Positions 16,856-26,612 of a stretch of DNA of 64,000 nt are shown one piece after another. Every line of letters begins with the position of its first letter. The stretch's first letter is position 1. Source of the DNA: CAIQQQ01 sp040399685 (lineage in GTDB: Bacteria > Pseudomonadota > Alphaproteobacteria > Acetobacterales > Acetobacteraceae); assembly GCA_040399685.1 (NCBI GenBank), contig JBBART010000015.1:52020-116019 (forward strand), written 5' to 3'. The notes below the pieces were generated by a model. It did not search any database, had not been told where the DNA came from, and saw nothing but the letters and a program-made list of their open reading frames with translations. The position numbers were made by a program, and so were the translations under genes.

Positions 16856-18616
16856 ATGACCAAGCATAAACTGGCGGCACTTCGTGATGAACTGCGCACA
16901 TTGCACATCGACGGGCTGATTGTTCCGCGCGCAGATGAACATCTGGGCGAATACGTGCCAGAGCGGGCCGAGCGGCTTGCATGGCTGACGGGCTTCACAG
17001 GCAGCGCCGGCCTCGCCGCCGTCACCCTGGACCGCGCTGCGGTGTTTTCCGACGGGCGCTACGTGCTGCAACTCGCCACTCAAACCGACCCCACACTCTG
17101 GGAACGCCGCCATATCGTGGACGAACCGGCCCCCGCATGGCTCCAGTCCACCGGCGCCCGCCGCATCGGCTACGACCCCTGGCTCATCGCCGAAGACGGG
17201 CTGAAACCATACACAGACGCCGGCCTGACCATGGTCCCGCTGGCCCACAACCCGATCGATGCCATCTGGCCCGACCAGCCCCCCGCCCCGCTGGCGCCCG
17301 CCCAGCCCTATGCACTCGACAAGGCCGGCCGCGATTCCTCGGACAAACGCGGCGAAATCGCCGCCACCCTCCACGCCGCGAACACCGACGCCGCCGTCAT
17401 CAGCGACCCCGCGAGCATCGCCTGGCTGTTCAACATCCGCGGCAGCGACGTGCCCTTCACCCCCTTCGCCCTCGGCTTCGCGCTGATCGCCCAAGACGGC
17501 CAATGCACCTTGTTCATGCACGGCCAAAAGCTGCCGCCCGCCACCCGCACCTGGCTCGGCAACGCCGTGGCCCTGGCCCAGCCAGACGAACTGCCAACCC
17601 ATCTGGCCGCCCTGTCCGGCAAGCGCGTGCGCGTCGATTCCAACGCACAGCCCGCCTGGTTCGCCCAAACCCTGCGCAACGCCGGCGCTGAAATCGTGAG
17701 CGGCATGGACCCGTGCATGCTGCTGAAGGCCAGCAAGAACCCCACCGAACAACAAGGCGCCCGCAACGCCCACGCCCGCGACGCGGTGGCCGTCACCCGC
17801 TTCCTGCACTGGCTCGACACCGCCGCCGGCCACGCCACCGAACTCTCCGCCGCCGCCCGCCTGCTGGCGTTCCGCGCCGAGGTGGAAGGGTTTCGCGGCG
17901 AAAGCTTCCCCGCCATCTCCGGCGCCGGCGAAGATGGCGCCATCATCCACTACCGCGTCTCCCCGGAATCCGACCGGCCGATCAACCCCGACGAAGTCTA
18001 CCTGATCGACAGCGGCGCCCAATACACCGACGGCACCACCGACATCACCCGCACCATCTGGACCGGCCCCGGCCCCGCACCCGAGGTCGTCATCGACCGC
18101 TTCACCCGCGTCCTGCGCGGCCACATCGCCATCGGCAGCCTGATCTTCCCAGCAGGGCTCTGCGGCGCCCACATCGACAGCTTTGCCCGCGCCGCCCTGT
18201 GGCAAGAAGGCCTGGATTACGACCACGGCACCGGCCACGGCGTCGGCAACTATCTCTCGGTGCATGAAGGCCCGGTCAGCCTGTCCCGCGCCGCGCGGCC
18301 CATTCCATTGGCGGCCGGCATGATCCTGTCCAACGAACCCGGCTTCTACGCCCCCGGCGCGTTCGGCATTCGCATCGAAAACCTGCTGCTCGTGCAGCCG
18401 CAGAATTTCCCGCACGCCTCCAAGCCATTCCTCAGCTTCGAAACCCTGTCCTTTGCCCCCATCGACCGCCGGCTGATCGACGCCACGCAGCTTTCACCGG
18501 CCCAGCGGGCCTGGGTGGATCGCTATCATGCGCGGGTGCTCGATAAGGTGGCGCCGTTCGTGACGCCAGACGTGCAGGCGTGGCTGGTGCTGGCCTGCGC
18601 GCCGTTGGCGGGGTGA
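16856..18616 (+). CDS. pepP: Aminopeptidase P family protein (Xaa-Pro aminopeptidase, M24B)
   Basis: A 586-residue cytoplasmic metallopeptidase removing N-terminal residues before proline. Two creatinase-type N-terminal domains (residues about 1-300) precede the pita-bread catalytic domain. Metal-ligand motifs visible are LIDSGAQYTDGTTDITRT near 382-399, GTGHGVG near 460 and SNEPGFY near 493. The length of about 590 matches the long eukaryote-like APP1/XPNPEP1 form. The ATG follows a GAGGA ribosome binding site. It is transcribed alone and ends at a convergent repeat element. Confidence 0.92.
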   Translation: MTKHKLAALRDELRTLHIDGLIVPRADEHLGEYVPERAERLAWLTGFTGSAGLAAVTLDRAAVFSDGRYVLQLATQTDPTLWERRHIVDEPAPAWLQSTGARRIGYDPWLIAEDGLKPYTDAGLTMVPLAHNPIDAIWPDQPPAPLAPAQPYALDKAGRDSSDKRGEIAATLHAANTDAAVISDPASIAWLFNIRGSDVPFTPFALGFALIAQDGQCTLFMHGQKLPPATRTWLGNAVALAQPDELPTHLAALSGKRVRVDSNAQPAWFAQTLRNAGAEIVSGMDPCMLLKASKNPTEQQGARNAHARDAVAVTRFLHWLDTAAGHATELSAAARLLAFRAEVEGFRGESFPAISGAGEDGAIIHYRVSPESDRPINPDEVYLIDSGAQYTDGTTDITRTIWTGPGPAPEVVIDRFTRVLRGHIAIGSLIFPAGLCGAHIDSFARAALWQEGLDYDHGTGHGVGNYLSVHEGPVSLSRAARPIPLAAGMILSNEPGFYAPGAFGIRIENLLLVQPQNFPHASKPFLSFETLSFAPIDRRLIDATQLSPAQRAWVDRYHARVLDKVAPFVTPDVQAWLVLACAPLAG

Positions 18617-18624
18617 AGGAAGGC

Positions 18625-18742
18625 CTTCTTTTTGTGAACAAAAAGAAGCAAAAAACTTCATTCATAAAGGCTCCGGGCGCAACTGCGCGTCACCAGATCT
18701 TAAATGAATGAAGTTTTTTGGTTCTTTTTTTCAAAAAAGAAC
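18625..18742. repeat. Convergent-gap repeat element with two A/T hairpin arms
   Basis: The left arm 18625-18663 and right arm 18706-18742 are inverted copies (CTTC/GTTC-T-run-hairpin-CAAAAAACTTCATTC). The core between them is unique, with a small GCGCA/TGCGC hairpin. AAGGCCTTC followed by T5 at the left end resembles a terminator. It lies between convergent pepP and aroKB, matching the elements at 11.1 and 49.9 kb. Confidence 0.7.
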
Positions 18743-18747
18743 AAAGC

Positions 18748-20472
18748 CTACTCTGCGCAGCCGCCCGCCATCAAAATCTCCCGCACCAACGCCGCAGGCG
18801 TCGCACTGGTGGAATGACACTGCCCAATCGCCAGCGGCAGGATCAGATGCAACACGCCGTCGCGCATCTTCTTGTCGCGGCTCATGTGATGCAGCAACCG
18901 GTCCGCACTGAGCCTGCGGTTCAGACGGCTCATATCCCCCGGCAGCCCAACGCTGTTCAAATGCGCGATCACCCGGTCAGTATCCGCCTGCGACACATCG
19001 CCAAGGCGCGTCGCCAACCGGAACGCCAGGCCAATGCCGGCAGCAACCGCCTCGCCATGCAGCACCGCGCCATACCCGCATTCCGCCTCGATGGCGTGGC
19101 CGAACGTGTGGCCGAGGTTCAACAGCGCCCGCCCCTGGTTCGGCCGCTCCTCACGCTCGTCATCCCCCACCACCTGCGCCTTGAACGCACAGGCCCGCAG
19201 GATGGCCTCGGCCTGCACATGCCGATCCTCGCCGAGGATCGACGACGCATGGCCCTCACACCAGCCAAAGAACGCCGCGTCACCGATCAAACCCGCCTTC
19301 ACAAGCTCGGCATACCCGGCCCGCAACTCACGCGGCGGCAGGCTCGACAAGGTGGACGTATCGGCCAGCACCATGCGCGGCTGGTGAAACGCGCCCAGCA
19401 AATTCTTGCCCTGCGCAGTGTTGATGCCGGTCTTGCCGCCGACAGAACTGTCGACCTGCGCCAGCATCGTGGTGGGGATCTGCACAAACGGCAGGCCGCG
19501 CAACACGGTGGCGGCGGCAAACCCGGCAAGGTCGCCCACCACGCCACCGCCCAGCGCCACCACGGCCGTGCGTCGCTCAACCCGCGCATTCAACATCTGA
19601 TCCACAACAGACGTGTAGTGCTCAATGCTTTTCGCCCGCTCGCCCGGCGGCACAATGATCGCCTGGCTGTCAAACCCAGCGACTGACAGGCCCTCCTGCA
19701 AGGTGGAAAGATACAGCGGCGCCACAATGCTGTCGGTCACGATGATGCAGCGCTTCTGCGGCAACACCGGCGCCAGCAGCCCACCGGCCCGGCCCAACAG
19801 GCCCTCGCCCACCACCACGTCATAGGAACCCGCCTGCAACGCCAACGACAGGCGGCGCGGCGCATTCCACTCAAGCAACGCGTCCAGCACCCGGCTGGTG
19901 GTGTGCTCGGGGCTTTCATCACTGCAATCCACCACCAGATCGGCCTCGGCATACAGCGGATGCCGCTTCTCGATCAGAGCCTGCAAAATCTGCGCGGGAT
20001 CGCCATTGGCCAGCAACGGCCGATGCGACCGCTGCGACACCCGGCGCACCAGCGTCGCCAACGGCGCACGCAACCACAGGCTCACCGCATCGCGCCGCAC
20101 GGCGGTGCGGGTGTCAGGGTCCATGAACGCGCCGCCGCCGGTGGCCAACACAATCGGCTCGCCCGCCAACAACCGGCGGATCACCCGGCGCTCCCCGGCC
20201 CGAAACTCCGCCTCGCCGAAACGGGCGAACAATTCCGCAATGGAACACCCCGCCGCCAGTTCTATTTCAACATCCGCATCGTGAAACGGCAGACCCAGCC
20301 GCGCCGCCAACCGGCGCCCGATCGACGTCTTTCCAGCCCCCATCAACCCCACCAACACGATGGATCGGCCGACAAGACTCGCCGAAAGCGTTGCGGAATC
20401 ACCCTTAAGAGAGGCGGGTACCGTCGGTTCCGGGATCAGATCGATTGGCGGGAGGGTGGTGTTGCGTGTCAT
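18748..20472 (-). CDS. aroKB: Fused shikimate kinase / 3-dehydroquinate synthase
   Basis: A 574-residue bifunctional enzyme for two non-consecutive shikimate pathway steps. The N-terminal shikimate kinase (residues about 35-195) has Walker A GLMGAGKTS and the GGGAF shikimate-binding motif. The C-terminal 3-dehydroquinate synthase (about 205-570) has VALGGGVVGDLAGF, KNLLGAFHQP and the metal-site GHTFGHAIE and HGEAVAAG. In many bacteria these are separate adjacent genes; the fusion is seen in some alphaproteobacteria. The ATG at 20472 is preferred to an upstream frame extension to 20511 that is not part of the kinase fold. Confidence 0.93.
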   Translation of the reverse strand: MTRNTTLPPIDLIPEPTVPASLKGDSATLSASLVGRSIVLVGLMGAGKTSIGRRLAARLGLPFHDADVEIELAAGCSIAELFARFGEAEFRAGERRVIRRLLAGEPIVLATGGGAFMDPDTRTAVRRDAVSLWLRAPLATLVRRVSQRSHRPLLANGDPAQILQALIEKRHPLYAEADLVVDCSDESPEHTTSRVLDALLEWNAPRRLSLALQAGSYDVVVGEGLLGRAGGLLAPVLPQKRCIIVTDSIVAPLYLSTLQEGLSVAGFDSQAIIVPPGERAKSIEHYTSVVDQMLNARVERRTAVVALGGGVVGDLAGFAAATVLRGLPFVQIPTTMLAQVDSSVGGKTGINTAQGKNLLGAFHQPRMVLADTSTLSSLPPRELRAGYAELVKAGLIGDAAFFGWCEGHASSILGEDRHVQAEAILRACAFKAQVVGDDEREERPNQGRALLNLGHTFGHAIEAECGYGAVLHGEAVAAGIGLAFRLATRLGDVSQADTDRVIAHLNSVGLPGDMSRLNRRLSADRLLHHMSRDKKMRDGVLHLILPLAIGQCHSTSATPAALVREILMAGGCAE

Positions 20473-20517
20473 GACGCCCCACGTTAGCACGAGGGGCGCC
20501 CCCCACGCCAAGCGGGG

Positions 20518-20706
20518 GTGCGCATGGAAATTGGCGTCATATCAGGCGCTGGGGGATTTATGGGTCGGCTGTTTTTCTTTGTGGTTCTGCTGGGGTTGCT
20601 GTTGTCGGGACTAGGGTTTCTGGCCCTTGGCGCGTTCCCGCCCGAACCAAAGCCCGCGCCCATTCATAAAGTCATGCCCAACGACCGCTTCATCCGCGGT
20701 GGATAG
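20518..20706 (+). CDS. Small single-span membrane protein upstream of xerD
   Basis: A 62-residue protein with GTG start and one strongly hydrophobic segment (residues about 15-40, rich in Phe/Leu/Gly) followed by a proline-rich tail. I do not recognise a family. It lies between divergent aroKB and xerD and overlaps the proposed xerD GTG start by 8 bp, which suggests translational coupling. Confidence 0.55.
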   Translation: MRMEIGVISGAGGFMGRLFFFVVLLGLLLSGLGFLALGAFPPEPKPAPIHKVMPNDRFIRGG

Positions 20707-21559
20707 GCACGTCGAGGCGTTTCTCGAAATGCAGGTGGCCGAACGCGGCGCTGCCAAAAACACGCTGCTGGCCTATCGCGCCGACCTGGAAGATTTTGCC
20801 CGTTCCGTAACGCACGTGGCACAGGCGGCCCCGGACGAGCTTCGGACCTACCTCCGCAGCCTCGCCGAAATCGGCCTGTCACCCCGCACACAGGCCCGCC
20901 GCCTGTCCGCATTGCGTCAATTCCACGTGTTCCTGCTGCGCGAGGGCGTGCGCACAGACGACCCCACACGGCTGCTGGACGCCCCCCGAATCGGCCAGTC
21001 CCTGCCGAAATATCTCTCCGAGACGGAGGTCGACCTGCTGCTGGAAGCCGCCCGCGCCCATCCACGCGGCGAACTCATGCATGCGGCACTCGAAATCCTC
21101 TACGCCACCGGCCTGCGCGTCAGCGAACTTCTTGGCCTGCAACGCCAGGCGCTGGCCAATGATGCCGAATTGCTGCTGATTCGCGGCAAAGGCGGCAAGG
21201 AACGGATCGTCCCACTCAGCAACGCCGCCAAACAGGCCGCCGCCACCCACGCACAGCCCCACGGAAAATGGCTGTTCCCCGGCCGAAACCCCGCCCAGGC
21301 CCTCACCAGGCAAGGTTTCGCCCTGCTCCTGAAACAGGTGGCCCTCGCCGCCGGGCTGGACCCGGACCGCATCAGCCCGCACGTCCTGCGGCACTCCTTC
21401 GCCAGTCACATGCTCGCACGTGGGGCAGACCTGCGCAGTTTGCAGATGTTGCTCGGCCACGCCGACATCGCAACAACCCAGATCTACACGCACGTCCTGG
21501 CCGAACGGCTCCAGCGCCTGGTGGAGGCGCATCACCCACTTGCAATGAACAGGGGCTGA
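20699..21559 (+). CDS. xerD: Site-specific tyrosine recombinase XerD
   Basis: A 286-residue tyrosine recombinase that resolves chromosome dimers at dif with XerC. A SAM-like N-terminal DNA-binding domain occupies about residues 1-90. Catalytic residues visible are the Arg of ATGLRVSELL, the Lys of RGKGGKER, the His-x-x-Arg of HVLRHSFASHML, the His of LLGHADI and the Tyr of TQIYTH. The GTG at 20699 gives the usual N-terminus (DRHVEAFLEMQVAERG). It sits in the aroKB-xerD-accA neighbourhood. Confidence 0.92.
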   Translation: MDRHVEAFLEMQVAERGAAKNTLLAYRADLEDFARSVTHVAQAAPDELRTYLRSLAEIGLSPRTQARRLSALRQFHVFLLREGVRTDDPTRLLDAPRIGQSLPKYLSETEVDLLLEAARAHPRGELMHAALEILYATGLRVSELLGLQRQALANDAELLLIRGKGGKERIVPLSNAAKQAAATHAQPHGKWLFPGRNPAQALTRQGFALLLKQVALAAGLDPDRISPHVLRHSFASHMLARGADLRSLQMLLGHADIATTQIYTHVLAERLQRLVEAHHPLAMNRG

Positions 21560-21591
21560 CCTCGGCCCGATCAAGGTGCTAGACGCACGCC

Positions 21592-22548
21592 ATGCGCCAT
21601 TTCCTCGACTTCGAAAAACCCCTCGCCGAGCTCGATTCCAAGATCGAGGAACTGCGGCTCATGTCCGGCCAGGGCGGCATCAACATTGCCGACGAGATCG
21701 CCCGTCTGACCGACAAGGCCGACAAGCAGCTTCGCGCCACCTACGCCAAGCTCACGCCGTGGCAAAAAACCCTGGTCGCCCGCCACCCCGAGCGCCCGAA
21801 GGCCAGCGACTACATCGCCGCCCTCATCACCGACTTCACCGCCCTGGCCGGGGACCGCGCCTTTGCCGAGGATGAAGCCATCATCGGCGGCCTCGGCCGC
21901 TTCAACGGCCGTTCCGTGATGGTCATCGGCACCGAAAAGGGCCACGACACCGAAAGCCGCGTGAAACATAATTTCGGCATGGCCAAGCCCGAAGGCTACC
22001 GCAAGGCCCGCCGCCTGATCGAACTGGCCGGCAAATTCGGCCTGCCTGTGCTGACCTTCGTGGACACATCCGGCGCATTCCCGGGCATCGACGCCGAGGC
22101 ACGCGGCCAGGCCGAAGCCATCGCCCGCTCGATCGAAGCCTGCCTGGAGGTCCGCACCCCCCTGATCGCCACCATCATCGGCGAAGGCGGCTCCGGCGGC
22201 GCCATCGCCCTGGCCGCCGGCGATGCGGTGCTGATGCTGGAACACGCGATCTACTCCGTCATCTCCCCCGAAGGCTGCGCCTCCATCCTCTGGCGCGACG
22301 CCGCCCAGGCGCCCGCAGCCGCCGAAGCGCTGAAACTGACGGCCGACGACCTGCGCCGCCTCAAGCTGATCGACGCCATCGTCACCGAACCCCTCGGCGG
22401 CGCACACCGGGACCCAGCCGCCGCCGTGGCTGCCGTCGGCGCCGCGATCAGCGCCGCCCTGGCGTCACTGGTGAAACTGGAGCCGACCGCCCTCATCGCC
22501 CGGCGCCGCGAAAAATTCCTGGAAATGGGCCGAGACGCACTGGTCTGA
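21592..22548 (+). CDS. accA: Acetyl-CoA carboxylase carboxyltransferase subunit alpha
   Basis: A 318-residue subunit of the acetyl-CoA carboxylase carboxyltransferase, which makes malonyl-CoA for fatty acid synthesis. Family signatures are MRHFLDFEKPLAELDSKIEELR at the start, PEGYRKA near residue 134, FVDTSGAFPG near 156 and GEGGSGGA near 195. Length is typical. It lies 32 bp after xerD in the same direction. AccD and AccB/C are not in the window. Confidence 0.96.
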   Translation: MRHFLDFEKPLAELDSKIEELRLMSGQGGINIADEIARLTDKADKQLRATYAKLTPWQKTLVARHPERPKASDYIAALITDFTALAGDRAFAEDEAIIGGLGRFNGRSVMVIGTEKGHDTESRVKHNFGMAKPEGYRKARRLIELAGKFGLPVLTFVDTSGAFPGIDAEARGQAEAIARSIEACLEVRTPLIATIIGEGGSGGAIALAAGDAVLMLEHAIYSVISPEGCASILWRDAAQAPAAAEALKLTADDLRRLKLIDAIVTEPLGGAHRDPAAAVAAVGAAISAALASLVKLEPTALIARRREKFLEMGRDALV

Positions 22549-22634
22549 CCCCACAGACAGGCTTTTTCCGGCCCACACCGGAACATTCCAGCTGCTAAAA
22601 CGTTCCCCTGCACGCTGCGCAAGGGATATTGGTG

Positions 22635-23867
22635 ATGGCCGACCATAAAAGCGGCCCGTCGGCCCGCTCCCTTCGCGGGCTGGACATCATGAACGTCATG
22701 ATGGCCGACGTGCGCGACGGCGTCGGCCCCTATCTGGCGGTGTTCCTCAAATCCAACGAAAATTGGAGCGCCGGGGCGATCGGCATCGCCATGGCGGCGG
22801 CCTCCCTGTCCTCGGCCATCTTCCAGGTGCCCGCCGGATTGCTGGTCGACAGCATCCGCGCCAAACGCGCGCTGCTCGGCGGCGCCGGCATCGCCGTCGG
22901 CCTCGCCTGCGTGATGATGGCCCTGTTCCCGAGCATGCGCATGGTCATCGCCGCCCAGATTTTGCTGGGTGCCGCGGCTTCCCTCGTCGCGCCGTCGATT
23001 TCGGCGCTCTCGCTGGGCCTGGTGGGACAAAGCCGCCTGGACTGGCGGATCAGCCGCAACGAAACCTTCAACCACGCCGGCAACCTGCTGGCTGCCGTTC
23101 TCGCCGGCGGGGCGGCCACCCTGCTCGGCTACGAATACATTTTCTACCTCGTCTGCGCCTTCGCCGTGGCCAACGTCTTCATCGTGCGCATGATCCGGCC
23201 GTCAGAAATCAACCACGAAGCCGCACGCGGCGGCGAAGACCCGGCGCTGAACGGCGAGGCCACGCCCCTGCGCCAGCTGTTGCGACGCCGCGACCTGCAG
23301 GTGTTCCTCGTCTCTGTGGTGCTGTTTCACGTCGGCAACGCCGCCATGCTGCCAATGGCCGGGCAAATGCTGGCCCAAACCCATCCCGGCACGGACGCCA
23401 TCGCCATCTCCGCCTGCATCGTCGCCGCCCAACTGGTCATGGTCGGCGTGGCCGCCGCCGTCGGCACCGCCTCCGCCCGCGGCGTCGGACGCAAGAGCAT
23501 CTTCCTGATCGCCCTGGCGGTGCTGCCGTTGCGCGGCATCCTGTTCACTCTCACCACCAGCCCTTACGGCGTGGTCGCCATCCAGCTTTTGGACGGGGTG
23601 GCCGCCGGCATCTTCGGCGTCATCTCGGTCCTGATCGCGTCGGACCTGATGCGCGGCACCGGCCGGTTCAACTTCGCCCAGGGCCTTGTGGCACTCGCGA
23701 CCGGTATCGGCGCGGCACTCAGCAACGTCATCGGCGGATATGTCGTGCAGTTCTTTGGCAGCGACGCCGGCTTTCTCACACTGGCCGCCATCGCCTTCGC
23801 CGGCCTTGCATTCTTTGCGCTCTTCATGCGCGAAACCCGCGCGACGGTCGCCCTGCCCGCCACATAA
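22635..23867 (+). CDS. MFS transporter
   Basis: A 410-residue major facilitator superfamily protein with about twelve hydrophobic segments and a charged central loop near residue 195-215 (EINHEAARGGEDP). Substrate is unknown; the sequence falls in the general drug/metabolite efflux type. The ATG at 22635 is preferred over overlapping TTG and GTG codons because AAGGGA is correctly spaced upstream. A second MFS gene of a different subfamily follows 74 bp later. Confidence 0.85.
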   Translation: MADHKSGPSARSLRGLDIMNVMMADVRDGVGPYLAVFLKSNENWSAGAIGIAMAAASLSSAIFQVPAGLLVDSIRAKRALLGGAGIAVGLACVMMALFPSMRMVIAAQILLGAAASLVAPSISALSLGLVGQSRLDWRISRNETFNHAGNLLAAVLAGGAATLLGYEYIFYLVCAFAVANVFIVRMIRPSEINHEAARGGEDPALNGEATPLRQLLRRRDLQVFLVSVVLFHVGNAAMLPMAGQMLAQTHPGTDAIAISACIVAAQLVMVGVAAAVGTASARGVGRKSIFLIALAVLPLRGILFTLTTSPYGVVAIQLLDGVAAGIFGVISVLIASDLMRGTGRFNFAQGLVALATGIGAALSNVIGGYVVQFFGSDAGFLTLAAIAFAGLAFFALFMRETRATVALPAT

Positions 23868-23941
23868 CAGCCCGCAAACAGAGCAAATACGCCCACCGGC
23901 ATCTTGCCGATCCCGCACCACAGGTTCACGTTCAGACCTGA

Positions 23942-25447
23942 ATGCATGCCCTCTCGCCCCGACAACTGTTTTTCACCGTCTTCCCATCCGTCATGCTGCC
24001 AATGTTCCTGGCAGCGGTGGACGGCACCATCGTGGCCACTGCCCTGCCAGCGATTGCCGGCACGCTGGGCGAGGTGGAGCGGGTCAGCTGGGTGGTTGTC
24101 TCCTACCTGCTGGCCACCACCATCGCAGCCCCGGTCTACGGCCGGCTGGGCGATGCGCTGGGCCGGCGACGGATGATGTTCACCGCCCTCACCCTGTTCA
24201 TCGCGGCATCGGCCGCCTGTGCCGTTGCCCCCTCCATCCTGGCCCTCACCATCGCCCGCGTTGTTCAGGGCCTTGGCGGCGGCGGGCTGATGACATTGAG
24301 CCAGGCCCTGGTGGGCGAGGTGGTGCCCCCGCGTGAACGCGGCCGCTACCAGGGCTATATGGCCTCGGTGTTCGTCAGCTCCTCCACCTTCGGCCCGGTG
24401 GCCGGTGGCTGGCTGACGCAGCATTTTGGCTGGCAGAGTGTGTTCTGGATCAACGTGCCGCTCGGCCTGCTGGCCATGGCACTGGTGTTCCGGCTGCCGG
24501 CCCGCGCCGCCCCCACCGCAAAGCTGCGGTTCGATTTCCTCGGCCTGGGCCTGTTCTCGCTGACCATCGTGCCCTTGCTGCTGGCGCTGGAGGAGGCGCG
24601 GAAATTCGATGCCTCCGCGCTGATCACCGCCGGAATCATGCTCGTGATCGCCGGCTGCGCGCTGGTCCTGCTCCTGCGCCAACAAATTCGCGCCCCCGCA
24701 CCCTTGCTGCCAATCGCGCTGCTGCGCCAGGAAGCGATCTGGCGAACCAACCTGCTTGCCTCCTGCACCGGCGCCACGCTGGTCTCGCTGGTCACGTTCC
24801 TGCCGATCTATCTGCAGGTGGTCCGCGGCACCACCCCAAGCGACACCGGCCTGCGCATGCTGCCACTGACGGCCTTCATCGCCATCGGATCGATGATGAC
24901 AGGGCAGATCATCACCCGCACCGGCCGCAGCGCCATCATCCCCTCCATCGGCCAGCCCATTCTGGTGCTGCTGCTGGTCACGCTCGCCGTCTTCTCCCCA
25001 CAACTGACGCTGACGCAGCTTCCGTGGCTGTTCTTCATGATCGCCATGGCCTGCGGCACCGCCATGCCCGTGGTGCAAACCACGGTCCAGATGCTGGCAG
25101 GCCCACGCCAACTAGGCTCCGCCTCCGCCAGCGTGCAGTTCTCCCGCTCGATCGGCGCCGCCCTTGGAACCGCCATCGTCGGTGCCGTCCTGTTCGGCAC
25201 CCTGGCCGCGACGGACCCAGCAACGGCCGCCTTGTTCGCCGAACTGGTCGAAACCGGCCCAGCCGTGCTGACCACCCTCCCACCGCCCCGCGTGGCGCTG
25301 GTGCAAAGCGAGATCGCCGACGCCTTCCGCGCCGCCTTCGCCGCCATCGCCTGCTTCCCAGCCCTTGGTGCCTTCATGGCCTGGACCATGCCGGTGCGCC
25401 GCATCGAGGGCACACTGGGCGAACCCAAGCTCGCGGAAACGGACTGA
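23942..25447 (+). CDS. DHA2-family MFS multidrug exporter (EmrB/QacA type)
   Basis: A 501-residue, approximately 14-span drug:H+ antiporter. Motif D1 is recognisable (LPAIAGTLGEVERVSWVVVSYLL) near residue 35, motif A as GRLGDALGRRRM near 70 and motif C-like GPVAGGWL near 150. No EmrA-like adaptor or TetR regulator is adjacent, so it probably works alone in the inner membrane. Substrate is not inferable. Confidence 0.88.
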   Translation: MHALSPRQLFFTVFPSVMLPMFLAAVDGTIVATALPAIAGTLGEVERVSWVVVSYLLATTIAAPVYGRLGDALGRRRMMFTALTLFIAASAACAVAPSILALTIARVVQGLGGGGLMTLSQALVGEVVPPRERGRYQGYMASVFVSSSTFGPVAGGWLTQHFGWQSVFWINVPLGLLAMALVFRLPARAAPTAKLRFDFLGLGLFSLTIVPLLLALEEARKFDASALITAGIMLVIAGCALVLLLRQQIRAPAPLLPIALLRQEAIWRTNLLASCTGATLVSLVTFLPIYLQVVRGTTPSDTGLRMLPLTAFIAIGSMMTGQIITRTGRSAIIPSIGQPILVLLLVTLAVFSPQLTLTQLPWLFFMIAMACGTAMPVVQTTVQMLAGPRQLGSASASVQFSRSIGAALGTAIVGAVLFGTLAATDPATAALFAELVETGPAVLTTLPPPRVALVQSEIADAFRAAFAAIACFPALGAFMAWTMPVRRIEGTLGEPKLAETD

Positions 25448-25456
25448 CACCCAGGC

Positions 25457-25795
25457 CTACTGGCACGACGGGTTCAGGCCCTGGCACTGCTGCGCGAACG
25501 AATCCGACAGAAAATCCGGACGCTTGTAGAGCCCCTTCAACCAACTCGCGAGCAGACAAAGCTCCTCCAGCCGCAACACCTCATCCAGCGTGCCGGGCGG
25601 AAAGCGGATCACGAAGGACTCGGCGAGGGTACGCAACACCGCCTCAACATCTTCGACCACAAGCCCGCAATCAGTCTCCAGCACTGCTGTGCGGACCAAT
25701 TTTGCCTCGTCCACCTCATATTCGTCGCGGATCAACTTCACGATCCATCGGAACAGGTGCATCCAGTTTTTAACGTCATCGGTCGGCGGGATCAT
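25457..25795 (-). CDS. Hypothetical small acidic protein
   Basis: A 112-residue acidic, helical protein. No family is recognised with confidence; the central part (ETDCGLVVEDVEAVL...F) faintly recalls DUF1493 acyl-carrier-like proteins, but this is weak. The ATG at 25795 is preferred, as the frame beyond it to 25831 looks like non-coding upstream sequence. It is convergent with the MFS exporter (9-bp gap) and divergent from the CheZ-like gene. Confidence 0.55.
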   Translation of the reverse strand: MIPPTDDVKNWMHLFRWIVKLIRDEYEVDEAKLVRTAVLETDCGLVVEDVEAVLRTLAESFVIRFPPGTLDEVLRLEELCLLASWLKGLYKRPDFLSDSFAQQCQGLNPSCQ

Positions 25796-25938
25796 GGCAT
25801 CGCCCGAAAATCTTCGGCCGCATTGGCGCACGGAGTCCTTACCAGTCCGTAAACATGCGCCGCCGATGAAATTTTCGCATATTCATACGTTGTTCACCTG
25901 CTTGCGCTTCAATGCCCGTCAGATGCTTGGAGGGCCAG

Positions 25939-26553
25939 ATGGTTATCGGGGAACACGAAATCGATGCGGTGGTGCGCGGCGCGGTGCGGGCGGAGCTAGG
26001 GGGCATGTTCGAAGATCTGCGGCGCTTCGTGGACCGGCGGATCGCCGAACTGAGCATGGAAGTGCACGCCACCGTGCAATTGGTGGATTTCAGCGAAAAC
26101 AACCTGTCCGGGCAACTCGCCCGCATTCATGAACAAATCGCATCGCTCGTCGCCGCCCCCAGCCTGGCCGCGCGCAACAGCGGCCTGGAACTGGAAGCCG
26201 TCGTGCAGGTAACGGAAGACGCCGCCAACCGCATCATGGAAGCGGCCGAAGCGATCGACACCTGGGTGCACGATGGCAAAGGCAACATCGCCGGCCAGCC
26301 ATCGGTCACCGACAGAATTTCCGCCATCTTCGAGGCGTGCAGCTTCCAGGACCTGACCAGCCAACGGATCCGCCGTGCCATCGAGCATCTGCAAAACGTC
26401 GAAATAATGCTCGACAAAATGATCCCGGACGGCACCACCGCAGCACCAGCCAAGGCGCCGGTCGTCAAGTCCGGCATGGTCCCGGTCAATCATGACGCCA
26501 ACTGCAACCCCGATATGGGCCAGGAGGCGATCGACCGACTCATGGATTTTTAG
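25939..26553 (+). CDS. cheZ: CheZ-like CheY-P phosphatase
   Basis: A 204-residue, largely helical protein. The decisive signature is FEACSFQDLTSQRI near residue 131-144, the CheZ catalytic helix, where D138 and Q142 keep the D-x3-Q spacing of E. coli D143/Q147. The last residues (QEAIDRLMDF) match the CheY-binding amphipathic C-terminal tail. An unusually variable linker (about 148-190) separates them. It should dephosphorylate CheY-P and terminate the tumble signal. GGAGGG precedes the ATG. No other che gene is adjacent. Confidence 0.85.
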   Translation: MVIGEHEIDAVVRGAVRAELGGMFEDLRRFVDRRIAELSMEVHATVQLVDFSENNLSGQLARIHEQIASLVAAPSLAARNSGLELEAVVQVTEDAANRIMEAAEAIDTWVHDGKGNIAGQPSVTDRISAIFEACSFQDLTSQRIRRAIEHLQNVEIMLDKMIPDGTTAAPAKAPVVKSGMVPVNHDANCNPDMGQEAIDRLMDF

Positions 26554-26612
26554 ACGTGCCGCACCGTCCGCAGGTGGCGCCGGTCAGATATGTGCCGGCT
26601 TCCGCACGAGAT

